Positions 17,359 through 25,043 of a stretch of 64,000 nt of DNA are shown here, in pieces. Made by a program: the position numbers and the translations under genes. The notes under the pieces are model-generated. The model did no database searches and had not been told where the DNA came from. It worked only from the letters and a program-made list of their open reading frames with translations. The stretch covers positions 62,001-126,000 of the forward strand of contig WGLN01000009.1 of the NCBI GenBank assembly GCA_016125555.1, read 5' to 3'. Positions within the stretch are counted from its first letter, which is position 1. Every line of letters starts with the position of its first letter. This DNA is from Porphyrobacter sp. GTDB lineage: Bacteria; Pseudomonadota; Alphaproteobacteria; Sphingomonadales; Sphingomonadaceae.

Positions 17359-18866
17359 GCGGCAAGCGGCGCGGGGCAATAGCGCGCAAGGTAGTCGCCG
17401 TGCCCCGGCATATGCTGGACGAGGTAGCGGATCGACTTCTCCATCTCGTTCACCTCCTCGGCGGTCTTGGCAGGATCGAGCGCGTCGGCGATGGCATTGT
17501 GTCCGCCCATGCTGATCCCCTGGCCCATCATCACCGCCGCCCAGCTGGTCTCGGTGAACAGCTCGTCCTCCTCGCGGAAGATCTGGCCGTTGGCCTTGAA
17601 CAGCTCGACCTTCTCGGTGAGCGTATCGGGCACCTCCATTGTGCGCACGTAGTTCCAGAAGTCCGAATCCGTGCGGCTGGTGGCGTTGTAATGGAGGATC
17701 AGGAAGTCGCGGATGCGGGCATATTCGCGGCCCGTCAGGCGGTTGAAGGCGTCCTCCTGGGTCTGCGTGATCCCGTCGAGCGAAAGCAGCGAGACCAGCT
17801 TGTCGATACCGGTGTTGATGAGGTGGATGGAGGTGGACTCGAGCGGCTCCATGAAACCCGCCGCAAGGCCCAGCGCGACGACGTTCCTGTTCCAGAACTT
17901 CTTGCGGCGTCCGGTGACGAAGCGCAGGAAATTGGGCTCGGCCTGCGGCTTGCCGGCGATGTTGCCGAGCAGGATGTCGAGCGCCTCCTGGTCTTCCATA
18001 TGTGCCGAGCAATAAACGTGCCCGTTGCCGTTGCGGTGCTGGAGCGGCACCTGCCACTGCCAGCCGGCGCGGTGCGCGGTGGCGCGAGTGAAGGGCGGGG
18101 GCGGGCTGCCGTCATCGCGCCTGCAGGGCAGGGCGACCGCACGGTCGCAGGGCAGGTAGCGGGTCCAGTCCTCGTATCCGGTCTTCAGCGCCTGCTCGAT
18201 CAATAGGCCGCGGAAGCCCGAGCAATCGATGAACAGGTCGCCTGCGAAGTGCTGCCCGCCGTCGAGCGTCACGCCGGTGACCAAGCCGCTCTCGCCGTCC
18301 AGTGAGACATCGGCGATCCGGCCTTCCTGCCGCACCACCCCGCGCTGCTCCGCGAAACGGCGAAGGTAGGCGGCGTAGCGCCCGGCATCGAGGTGATAGG
18401 CATAGTTGACCGGCGGGAGGTCCTCGCGGTTGTAATCCTCGGTGCGGGCGAACTTGCCGAAATAGGCCGCCATGGTCTCGAGGTTGAAGACCTGAATCGG
18501 GCGCTTGTCCCCGGCCTGCGCCATGCGGTGCCAGACATGGTGGAAGCTGATGCCGCCCATCGTGTAGCCATAGGCGCCGAAGGGGTGGATGTAGCTGTCG
18601 CCCAGCTTTCCCCAGTTCTCGAACTGGATGCCCAGCTTGAAGGTGCCGCCCACCGCGCTGAGCATCTCGCGCTCGTCCACGCCGAGCAGCTCGTTGAAGC
18701 CGACAAAGGGTGGAATCGTTGCCTCGCCGACCCCGACCGTGCCGATCGCCTCGGATTCGATCAGGGTGATTTCCACAGGCCGACCGGCCTTGAGGCGCGA
18801 AAGAGCCGCCGCCGCCATCCACCCGGCAGTGCCGCCGCCGACGATGATTATGTGTTGAATTGCCAT
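17355..18866 (-). CDS. Flavin-dependent (tryptophan-type) halogenase
   Basis: A 503-residue flavin-dependent halogenase. It has the dinucleotide motif IVGGGTAGWMAAAAL (residues 8-22), the signature GWQWQVP (268-274, GWxWxxP), a lysine at 77 (TFKLGIQF) matching the catalytic lysine of PrnA/RebH, and glutamate 343 in EPLESTSIH. All key residues are present, so it should be active given FADH2 from a separate reductase. Its divergent TonB receptor is the arrangement reported for BrvH-like and Xanthomonas indole halogenases, whose natural substrates are unclear. ATG 18866 is chosen over longer frames because it begins the Rossmann fold. Confidence 0.92.
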   Translation of the reverse strand: MAIQHIIIVGGGTAGWMAAAALSRLKAGRPVEITLIESEAIGTVGVGEATIPPFVGFNELLGVDEREMLSAVGGTFKLGIQFENWGKLGDSYIHPFGAYGYTMGGISFHHVWHRMAQAGDKRPIQVFNLETMAAYFGKFARTEDYNREDLPPVNYAYHLDAGRYAAYLRRFAEQRGVVRQEGRIADVSLDGESGLVTGVTLDGGQHFAGDLFIDCSGFRGLLIEQALKTGYEDWTRYLPCDRAVALPCRRDDGSPPPPFTRATAHRAGWQWQVPLQHRNGNGHVYCSAHMEDQEALDILLGNIAGKPQAEPNFLRFVTGRRKKFWNRNVVALGLAAGFMEPLESTSIHLINTGIDKLVSLLSLDGITQTQEDAFNRLTGREYARIRDFLILHYNATSRTDSDFWNYVRTMEVPDTLTEKVELFKANGQIFREEDELFTETSWAAVMMGQGISMGGHNAIADALDPAKTAEEVNEMEKSIRYLVQHMPGHGDYLARYCPAPLAA

Positions 18867-18968
18867 AGGTTCCTCGATCCCCGCGCGGCTGGTTTGTCCG
18901 CTCTGCCCGGGATTCTGCCGTCCCGCCAAGTGTTGCCAGAATGCAATATGGCACGCAGATTACAAGTC

Positions 18969-18984
18969 TTGAGAACGCTAACAA
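18969..18984. promoter_or_regulatory. LacI-type operator between halogenase and TonB receptor genes
   Basis: TTGAGAACGCTAACAA is a near-palindrome (arms TTGA.AACG). It matches the reverse complement of the site at 24982-24997 in 14 of 16 bases. It lies in the 195-bp divergent gap, 8 nt past a weak promoter-like pair (TTGCCA at 18933). The LacI-family gene of the same locus is the obvious candidate to bind it. That link is an inference. Confidence 0.75.
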
Positions 18985-19061
18985 CATGCGCTAGGAATGC
19001 ATTCGCAAGCCCCAGTGATCGGCACGAATCTGTCACGGGGATAGGGGAGGTTTGAAATATC

Positions 19062-22000
19062 ATGAACTACGGAACCCTCGCGCCGCGCCGGCGTCGTCTC
19101 GCCCTCGGCACTGCCTCGGCTCTCGCGCTGTCGGCAGCTCTGGTCTCGCCCGCACTCGCGCAGGACGCCGCGAGCGACGAGGACAAGCCTGCCGCGAAGG
19201 ACGACAAGCCGGATTCGGATCAGCCGGAAATCATCGTTTCGGGCTACCGCGCTTCGCTCTCGACCGCGCAGAGCATCAAGCGCAACGCCGATACCGTGGT
19301 CGACGTGGTGACCGCCGAAGACATCGGCGCGCTTCCCGACCGCTCGGTCGCCGAGACCCTCCAGCGCGTCCCCGGCGTGAACATCGGCCGCTTCGAGAAG
19401 ACGTCCGACCCGACGCGCTTCTCGGTCGAAGGCACCGGCGTGATCATCCGCGGCCTGCCCTACGTGAGCTCGCAGCTCAACGGCCGCGACATCTTCTCGG
19501 CCAACGGCGGCCGCGCGCTGAGCTTCGAGGATGTCTCGCCCGAACTCGTCGGCCGCGTGGAAGTCTACAAGAACATCACCGCCGACCAGATCGAAGGCCA
19601 CATCGCCGGCCTCGTGAACTTGGTGACCCGCAAGCCGCTCGACAATCCGGGCTTCCACATCGCCGGCTCGGTCGAGGCGAACTATGGTGACCTGCGTCAG
19701 GAATGGTCACCCACCTACAACATCCTCGCATCGAACACCTTCGAGACCGGCCAGGGCACCTTCGGCGTGCAGTTGAGCTATTCGAAGTCGAAGCTGAAGA
19801 GCCGCACCGATGCGTCCCAGCTGGTGGATTACTGCTATCGCCCGGCCGACCTCAGCGGCGGCTGCGCGCGCATCTTCGACCTCAATTCGGGCGGGTTCGG
19901 CGACGTGCCCAACTTCACGCCGGACAATTTCCCGCCGCCGAATTCGGTCATCGTGCCGCAGTTCGCCAACGTGCGCACGACCACGCTGGATCGCGACCGC
20001 GAGGCGTTCTCGGCCATCGGGCAGTTCGAGACGCTTGACGGCGACCTGTTGATGACGGTCGAATACCTGCGTTCGGAAACCAGCTTCGCGACCGAGGAAT
20101 TCGCGCTGCTCGGGCGCATCGACGACGGCGTGTCGACCAACCAGCCGCGGCCGGGCACGAGCTACGAGTTCGACGCGAACGGCAATTTCGTGAGCGGCAT
20201 CCTCACCCAAAACGTCGGCAATGCCTACGCCACGCCTTTCGGTCTCGGCGGCATCCCGATGGACTCGCTGCGCTTCCTGCGCGACACCAAGTCCGTCACC
20301 CAGGACATCTCCTTCGATGCGAAGATGAACTTCACCGACCGCTTCCGCGGCTCGATCGAGATGCAGAGCGTGGATTCGAACTTGCGGCGCGATTCGGTGT
20401 TCGGCGCGATGAGCACCTGGGCCGATATCGCGGTCGACCTGTCGGGCAGCACCCCGGACATCCAGTTCCTCGCCCCGGTCGGCGCCCCTTCCGACTACTT
20501 CAGCAGCGGTTTCTACAACTACTACTGGTTCGGCCTCGACAGCCGCGAGAAGAACGACGGCAACCTGTTCAGCATCGCAGGAGACCTGGAATACGATCTT
20601 AGCGACGAAGGCTTCTTCCGCAAGGTGGCCGTCGGCGGACGCTGGGCGGCGCGCGATCGTGCGAACCGCAACACCAACTTCAGCACCTGGGGCAATCTTT
20701 CGGCACCATGGGCGGGCCGCGCCGGCTGCGCTCCGTGGGGCGAGGGACCGGGCTGCGGCGCGAGCGGGCCCGGCCCGTTCGGCAACGGCTTCATCCCGGG
20801 CCGCTTCTACACCGGTCTTCCGGGCCAGGAATTCGCGATCGCCGGCGGGGCCTTCGCTGACGAATTCCCCGACGCTTCCGCCTATCGCACCCCGTTCGCC
20901 GACAACTTCCAGCGCGGCCAGGCGGGGACCCCGATCGAGAACGGCGGGACGTTCTTTTACGGCGGCGACGACTTCCTGCAGGAATACCTGTCGGGCGTCA
21001 CCGATCAGCAGTGGGATGCGATCAGCACCTTCGGCCAGTCGCCTGAGCGCTTCAACCTCGGCGTCAACGGCCGCACCCGCACTCTGCTCGACGGCTCGGT
21101 CGTCCAGTGCGACCCGTTCTGCCCCTCGGAAATCTCGGACGTCAACGAGACGACCTCGGCGGCCTATGTGCGGCTCGATTTCGGCGCCGACTTCGGCGGC
21201 GGTTCGTCGCTCTCCGGCAATATCGGCCTGCGCTATGTCCGCACCACCGTCGGCAACAACTCGCTGGTTGCCTTCCCCGACCCGGCACGCTTCGATGCAG
21301 TCGGCAACGGAGGCAACGGTGACGGCATCGTGCAGGTGTCCGAAATCACTGCCGCGTGCCAGGGAGCCGGGCCGAACGTTCCGCAGCAGACCTTCTGCCA
21401 GCTCACCGGCCAGCGTCTTGCCGACTTCGCGGCCTTGCACACCGGCGAGCTCATCAACGACCGGCGCGACATCAACTTCGACAACTTCCTGCCGGCCTTC
21501 AACATCCGCTATGACAATGGCGGCGGGATCGTCATTCGCGCCGCGGTGTCGAAGGGGATCAGCCGTCCGGACCTGAACCTGTTCAACGCGGGCGGGGTGC
21601 TGGGCTTCAGCGGCCGGGTGAACGACGGGCCGCTCTTGGCCATCTCGACCGGCAACCGCAATCTGCGACCCACCGAAAGCTGGAACTATGATCTCAGCGC
21701 CGAATGGTATTTCGCCAAGGTCGGCTCGATCAGCCTCGCGCTGTTCGCGAAGGACATCAAGGGGATCGTCACCTCCGGCACCGGTCTGGTCAACTACACC
21801 ACGCCGGGCGGCACATCCGAGGACGTGATCATCAACGGGCCCGCGAACGATATCTCGGGCACGCTCAAGGGTGTGGAGTTCAGCTACCAGCAGGCCTTCG
21901 ACTTCCTGCCCGGATTGCTGAGCGGGCTGGGCACGTCCTTCACCTACACCTATGTCGATGGCGGCGACTTCCCGAACCCGAACATCTCGGGCATCGGCTC

Positions 22001-22400
22001 GCCCTCGGTGAACTCGAGCGGTCAGCCGCTCAACAACGGGCCCTTCTCCGGCCAGTTGCCGCTTGCCGGGATTTCGAAGCACACGGTGAACGCGACGCTG
22101 TTCTACGAGAAGGGGCCGCTGTCGATGCGCGCCGCCTACAACTGGCGCAGCGACTTCCTCGTGACGCAGCGGGACGACCTGTTCCCGTTCTCGCCGATCT
22201 TCCAGGAAGCCGGCGGCCAGCTGGACGGCACGATCCTCTACAACGTGACCGAGAACATCAAGCTGGGCGTGCAGGGGGTCAACCTGCTCGACGAGACCAC
22301 CAAGCTCTCGACGATCATCGACTACGACGGCACGCGTCCGATCAGTGCGGTGTTCCGCAACGACCGCCGCTACACCTTCATCGCCCGCTTCAGCTTCTGA
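19062..22400 (+). CDS. TonB-dependent outer-membrane receptor, sphingomonad/caulobacter type
   Basis: A 1112-residue receptor. A signal peptide (about residues 1-34) is followed by a TonB-box-like EIIVSGYRASL, the plug domain (about 60-190, with TAEDIGALPDRSVAETLQRVPGV in part) and a long 22-strand barrel ending in FIARFSF with a C-terminal Phe. Its size and plug start fit the large TIGR01782-type receptors that import glycans. Neighbours (LacI, MFS, GH3) argue for an oligosaccharide substrate, whereas the halogenase suggests an aromatic one. No FecR/sigma pair is present. Control is more likely through the operator upstream. Confidence 0.95.
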   Translation: MNYGTLAPRRRRLALGTASALALSAALVSPALAQDAASDEDKPAAKDDKPDSDQPEIIVSGYRASLSTAQSIKRNADTVVDVVTAEDIGALPDRSVAETLQRVPGVNIGRFEKTSDPTRFSVEGTGVIIRGLPYVSSQLNGRDIFSANGGRALSFEDVSPELVGRVEVYKNITADQIEGHIAGLVNLVTRKPLDNPGFHIAGSVEANYGDLRQEWSPTYNILASNTFETGQGTFGVQLSYSKSKLKSRTDASQLVDYCYRPADLSGGCARIFDLNSGGFGDVPNFTPDNFPPPNSVIVPQFANVRTTTLDRDREAFSAIGQFETLDGDLLMTVEYLRSETSFATEEFALLGRIDDGVSTNQPRPGTSYEFDANGNFVSGILTQNVGNAYATPFGLGGIPMDSLRFLRDTKSVTQDISFDAKMNFTDRFRGSIEMQSVDSNLRRDSVFGAMSTWADIAVDLSGSTPDIQFLAPVGAPSDYFSSGFYNYYWFGLDSREKNDGNLFSIAGDLEYDLSDEGFFRKVAVGGRWAARDRANRNTNFSTWGNLSAPWAGRAGCAPWGEGPGCGASGPGPFGNGFIPGRFYTGLPGQEFAIAGGAFADEFPDASAYRTPFADNFQRGQAGTPIENGGTFFYGGDDFLQEYLSGVTDQQWDAISTFGQSPERFNLGVNGRTRTLLDGSVVQCDPFCPSEISDVNETTSAAYVRLDFGADFGGGSSLSGNIGLRYVRTTVGNNSLVAFPDPARFDAVGNGGNGDGIVQVSEITAACQGAGPNVPQQTFCQLTGQRLADFAALHTGELINDRRDINFDNFLPAFNIRYDNGGGIVIRAAVSKGISRPDLNLFNAGGVLGFSGRVNDGPLLAISTGNRNLRPTESWNYDLSAEWYFAKVGSISLALFAKDIKGIVTSGTGLVNYTTPGGTSEDVIINGPANDISGTLKGVEFSYQQAFDFLPGLLSGLGTSFTYTYVDGGDFPNPNISGIGSPSVNSSGQPLNNGPFSGQLPLAGISKHTVNATLFYEKGPLSMRAAYNWRSDFLVTQRDDLFPFSPIFQEAGGQLDGTILYNVTENIKLGVQGVNLLDETTKLSTIIDYDGTRPISAVFRNDRRYTFIARFSF

Positions 22401-22422
22401 GAGGCGCGCATACGACACTTCC

Positions 22423-22458
22423 GGGGCTGCCGAAGGCGGAAACGCCGACGGCGGCCCC
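22423..22458 (+). other. Hairpin with GAAA tetraloop after the TonB receptor gene
   Basis: A 10-bp outer stem (GGGGCTGCCG with CGGCGGCCCC, one T-G wobble) encloses a perfect GGCG-GAAA-CGCC hairpin. It begins 22 nt after the receptor stop and lacks a T tract. It may protect the receptor mRNA 3' end or cause partial termination before the LacI gene. Confidence 0.6.
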
Positions 22459-22662
22459 GCTGCGTTGGGGCGACCCGTCTTTGCGTCGCCGGACCTAGCG
22501 GCCGAGGGACGACCGGGAGGTCGAACGGCGCAAAAGGGCTTGCGGACAAGCGCTTTCCCGCGCAATCCGCCATGAACTGGATCAGGGGGCATCGCCGCGC
22601 CGCCGCCCCGGGGACGGGGCGCGCCTGCATGCGATGGACAGCACAGGAAGACGCGAGGACCA

Positions 22663-23730
22663 ATGCCGCGGGCGCGCAAGACAGTCACGATCAGGGACGT
22701 CGCCGAAGACGCCGGGGTGTCGCTCCAGACGGTGAGCCGCGTCGTCAATGGCGGCCCCAATGTGCGCCCGCAGCTGCGCGACAAGGTGCGCGCCTCGATC
22801 GAACGGCTCGGCTACGTGCCGAGCCTCGCCGCGCAGCGCATGAGCGGATCGCGCTCCTACATCATCCTTGCCATCAATGATCGCGAGCGCACGCTCGCCG
22901 ACTGGCGCGACCGGCGCGGCACCGACTGGGTCGACCAGATGCTGCTTGGCGGCATCCTGACCTGCTCGCAGCACGGCTACCGCATGATGGTCGAACTGAT
23001 CGACACCCATTCCGATCACGTCGAGCGCGAGCTAGGCGCGGCGATCTCGGCGCTTCAGCCCGACGGGGTGGTGCTGACCCCGCCGCACTCCGAGAACCGC
23101 CTGATCACCGGCCTGCTCGCGGAGCGCGGCATCCCCTTCGCGCGGATTGGATCGATCGCGCCGGGGCCGGGCATCGCGCTGACCATGGGCGACGAGGGGG
23201 CGGCGCACCTTGCCACCAGCCGCCTTATCGAGCTCGGCCACCGCGCCATCGGGCAGATCGCGGGCCCGGCGCAATACAGCCTCAGCGGCTGGCGCATCGA
23301 AGGCTGGAAGCGTGCGCTCGGCGAACATGGCCTGCCGAGCGAGGGGCTGCTCGAGATCGGCGATTTCGGTTACGAATCCGGCACCCGCGCGGCGCGCGCG
23401 CTGCTCGACCGCAACCCGGATCTGACCGCGATCATCGCCTCCTCCGACCAGATGGCGCTCGCCGCTCTCGAGGTCGCCCGCGACCGCGGACTGGCAGTGC
23501 CGCGCGACCTTTCGCTGATTTCCTTCGACAATACCCCGATCGTGCGCTTCACCCAGCCGCCGCTCACCGCGGTCGACCAGCCGATCGCGGAAACGGTGTC
23601 GCGCGCGGTCGAACAGTTGATCGCGCGGGGGAGCGCGCAGCCTGATGACGGCGTGATCGAAGTCGCGGCCGCGCTGGTCGAGCGTTCCTCGACCGCGCCT
23701 CCGCGAGTGCCCGCGCCGGACGCGGTTTGA
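22663..23730 (+). CDS. LacI-family transcriptional regulator
   Basis: A 355-residue LacI/GalR protein. The N-terminal helix-turn-helix TIRDVAEDAGVSLQTVSRVVN and hinge helix (SLAAQRMSGSRS) are followed by the sugar-binding domain (about residues 65-340), with SFDNTPIVRFTQPPLTAVDQP near the end. It should respond to a sugar released by the GH3 enzyme. Two palindromic sites of LacI type occur at 18969 and 24982. A weaker symmetric element (22544-22559, around AAGCGCTT) lies in its own leader. Its stop overlaps the MFS start (TTGA). Confidence 0.93.
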   Translation: MPRARKTVTIRDVAEDAGVSLQTVSRVVNGGPNVRPQLRDKVRASIERLGYVPSLAAQRMSGSRSYIILAINDRERTLADWRDRRGTDWVDQMLLGGILTCSQHGYRMMVELIDTHSDHVERELGAAISALQPDGVVLTPPHSENRLITGLLAERGIPFARIGSIAPGPGIALTMGDEGAAHLATSRLIELGHRAIGQIAGPAQYSLSGWRIEGWKRALGEHGLPSEGLLEIGDFGYESGTRAARALLDRNPDLTAIIASSDQMALAALEVARDRGLAVPRDLSLISFDNTPIVRFTQPPLTAVDQPIAETVSRAVEQLIARGSAQPDDGVIEVAAALVERSSTAPPRVPAPDAV

Positions 23731-24941
23731 GCACGTCAGCGCTGCCCCGCGAGCCGCGCCAGCCGGCCTGGTTCCTGGCGCTGTTCGCCTTGGCGGCGGC
23801 GGGCGGCGCGGTGGCCTATGTGCCGCTGCTCACCGTGCTCCTTCCCCAGCGGATCGCCGAATTGCAGGGCGGCGAGGACGTGGCGGTGCTCGCGCAGACG
23901 ACCTTTTTCGGCGCGGTGGTGGCAAGCTTCGCCAACATCGCAGCCGGAATGCTCAGCGACCGCACAGGAACCCGGCGGGGCTGGATTCTTGCCGGACTGC
24001 TGGTTTCCAGCGCGTTGCTGGTGGCGGTGGGCGAGGCCCGCTCCGCCCGCGAGCTGGTGCTGCTGGTCATGGCCTGGCAGGTCGGGCTGAACCTGATGCT
24101 TGCGCCCTTGATGGCCTGGGCGGGGGACTGCTTTCCCGACAGCCAGAAGGGGGTGCTCGGCGGCACCTTGGCCTTGTCCCCGGCGCTGGGGGCGCTAGCC
24201 GGTTCGCTGGTGACCTATGGCGGACTGGTCGATCCCGCGGCGCGGCTGTGGGTGGTCGCAGGCCTCGTCGCGGCGCTGGTGCTGCCGGCGCTGCTGTGCG
24301 GCGGCGCACGGGCGCGGGCGGAGCTGATGGCGGCGCGCGGCAACGCGGTGCTCGTCGATGCGCCGGAAGCGGGCCACGCCGTGCGGCGGATGTGGGTGGC
24401 GCGCTTTCTCGTGCAGGTTGCCGAAGGCGGAATGTTCGCTTTCCTGCTGTTCTGGCTGCGCTCGCTCTCTCCCGGTTTTCCCGAGAACGCGGCGGCAAAC
24501 ATCTTCAGCCTCGTGCTTGTCTGTGCGGTCCCACTCTCGCTGCTGCTGGGCCGCTGGTCCGATCGTCATCGCCGTCCGATCCTGCCGCTGGCGGGCTGCG
24601 CGCTGCTGTGCGCGACCGGACTGCTGGCGATGGCGGTGGCGAGCACGCTGGCACTGGCGATCGCCGGCTACGTGCTGTTTGCCGTATCGGCGGCGATCTT
24701 CCTGTCGCTTCATGCCAGCCAGACGCTGCGTGTGCTGCCCGCGCCCGAGCATCGCGGACGGGATCTGGGATTTTTCAATCTCACCAACACCTTGCCGGCA
24801 ATGGTCATGCCCTGGCTGACGGTGCTGCTGGTGCCCGGCCTCGGATATTCGGCGCTGTTCGTGCTGTTCGCGGTGCTCGCACTGGTCAGCGCTGCGCTGC
24901 TCGCCTCCTTCGCCCGGCTGCCCGCCTCGCGCACAACCTGA
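23727..24941 (+). CDS. Major facilitator superfamily transporter
   Basis: A 404-residue inner-membrane transporter with about 12 hydrophobic segments. The loop between helices 2 and 3 carries the MFS motif (GMLSDRTGTRRGWILAG) and a second copy after helix 8 (GRWSDRHRRPILPLAG). It starts with TTG inside the LacI stop (4-nt overlap). Its place between a LacI regulator and a GH3 glycosidase suggests sugar uptake from the periplasm. The substrate is not decidable from sequence. Confidence 0.9.
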   Translation: MSTSALPREPRQPAWFLALFALAAAGGAVAYVPLLTVLLPQRIAELQGGEDVAVLAQTTFFGAVVASFANIAAGMLSDRTGTRRGWILAGLLVSSALLVAVGEARSARELVLLVMAWQVGLNLMLAPLMAWAGDCFPDSQKGVLGGTLALSPALGALAGSLVTYGGLVDPAARLWVVAGLVAALVLPALLCGGARARAELMAARGNAVLVDAPEAGHAVRRMWVARFLVQVAEGGMFAFLLFWLRSLSPGFPENAAANIFSLVLVCAVPLSLLLGRWSDRHRRPILPLAGCALLCATGLLAMAVASTLALAIAGYVLFAVSAAIFLSLHASQTLRVLPAPEHRGRDLGFFNLTNTLPAMVMPWLTVLLVPGLGYSALFVLFAVLALVSAALLASFARLPASRTT

Positions 24942-24952
24942 CCGCTTGGCGC

Positions 24953-24980
24953 TTGCAAATGCGCCGCGGCTTTGTAGTAT
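24953..24980 (+). promoter_or_regulatory. Promoter of the GH3 gene
   Basis: TTGCAA (24953-24958) and TAGTAT (24975-24980) are spaced by 16 bp, and the LacI-type operator begins 2 nt after the -10 box. This is the expected geometry for repression at the transcription start. Confidence 0.65.
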
Positions 24981-24981
24981 C

Positions 24982-24997
24982 TTGATAACGTTCTCAA
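24982..24997. promoter_or_regulatory. LacI-type operator upstream of the GH3 gene
   Basis: TTGATAACGTTCTCAA is a near-perfect palindrome centred on CG. Only the A/C pair in each arm breaks symmetry. It overlaps the likely transcription start of the GH3 gene and repeats the element at 18969-18984. Shared consensus: TTGAnAACGnTnnCAA. Confidence 0.8.
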
Positions 24998-25043
24998 CAA
25001 ATGCACCAACCCGCATGAGACGGTCTTGGGAGGGACTTGCCTG

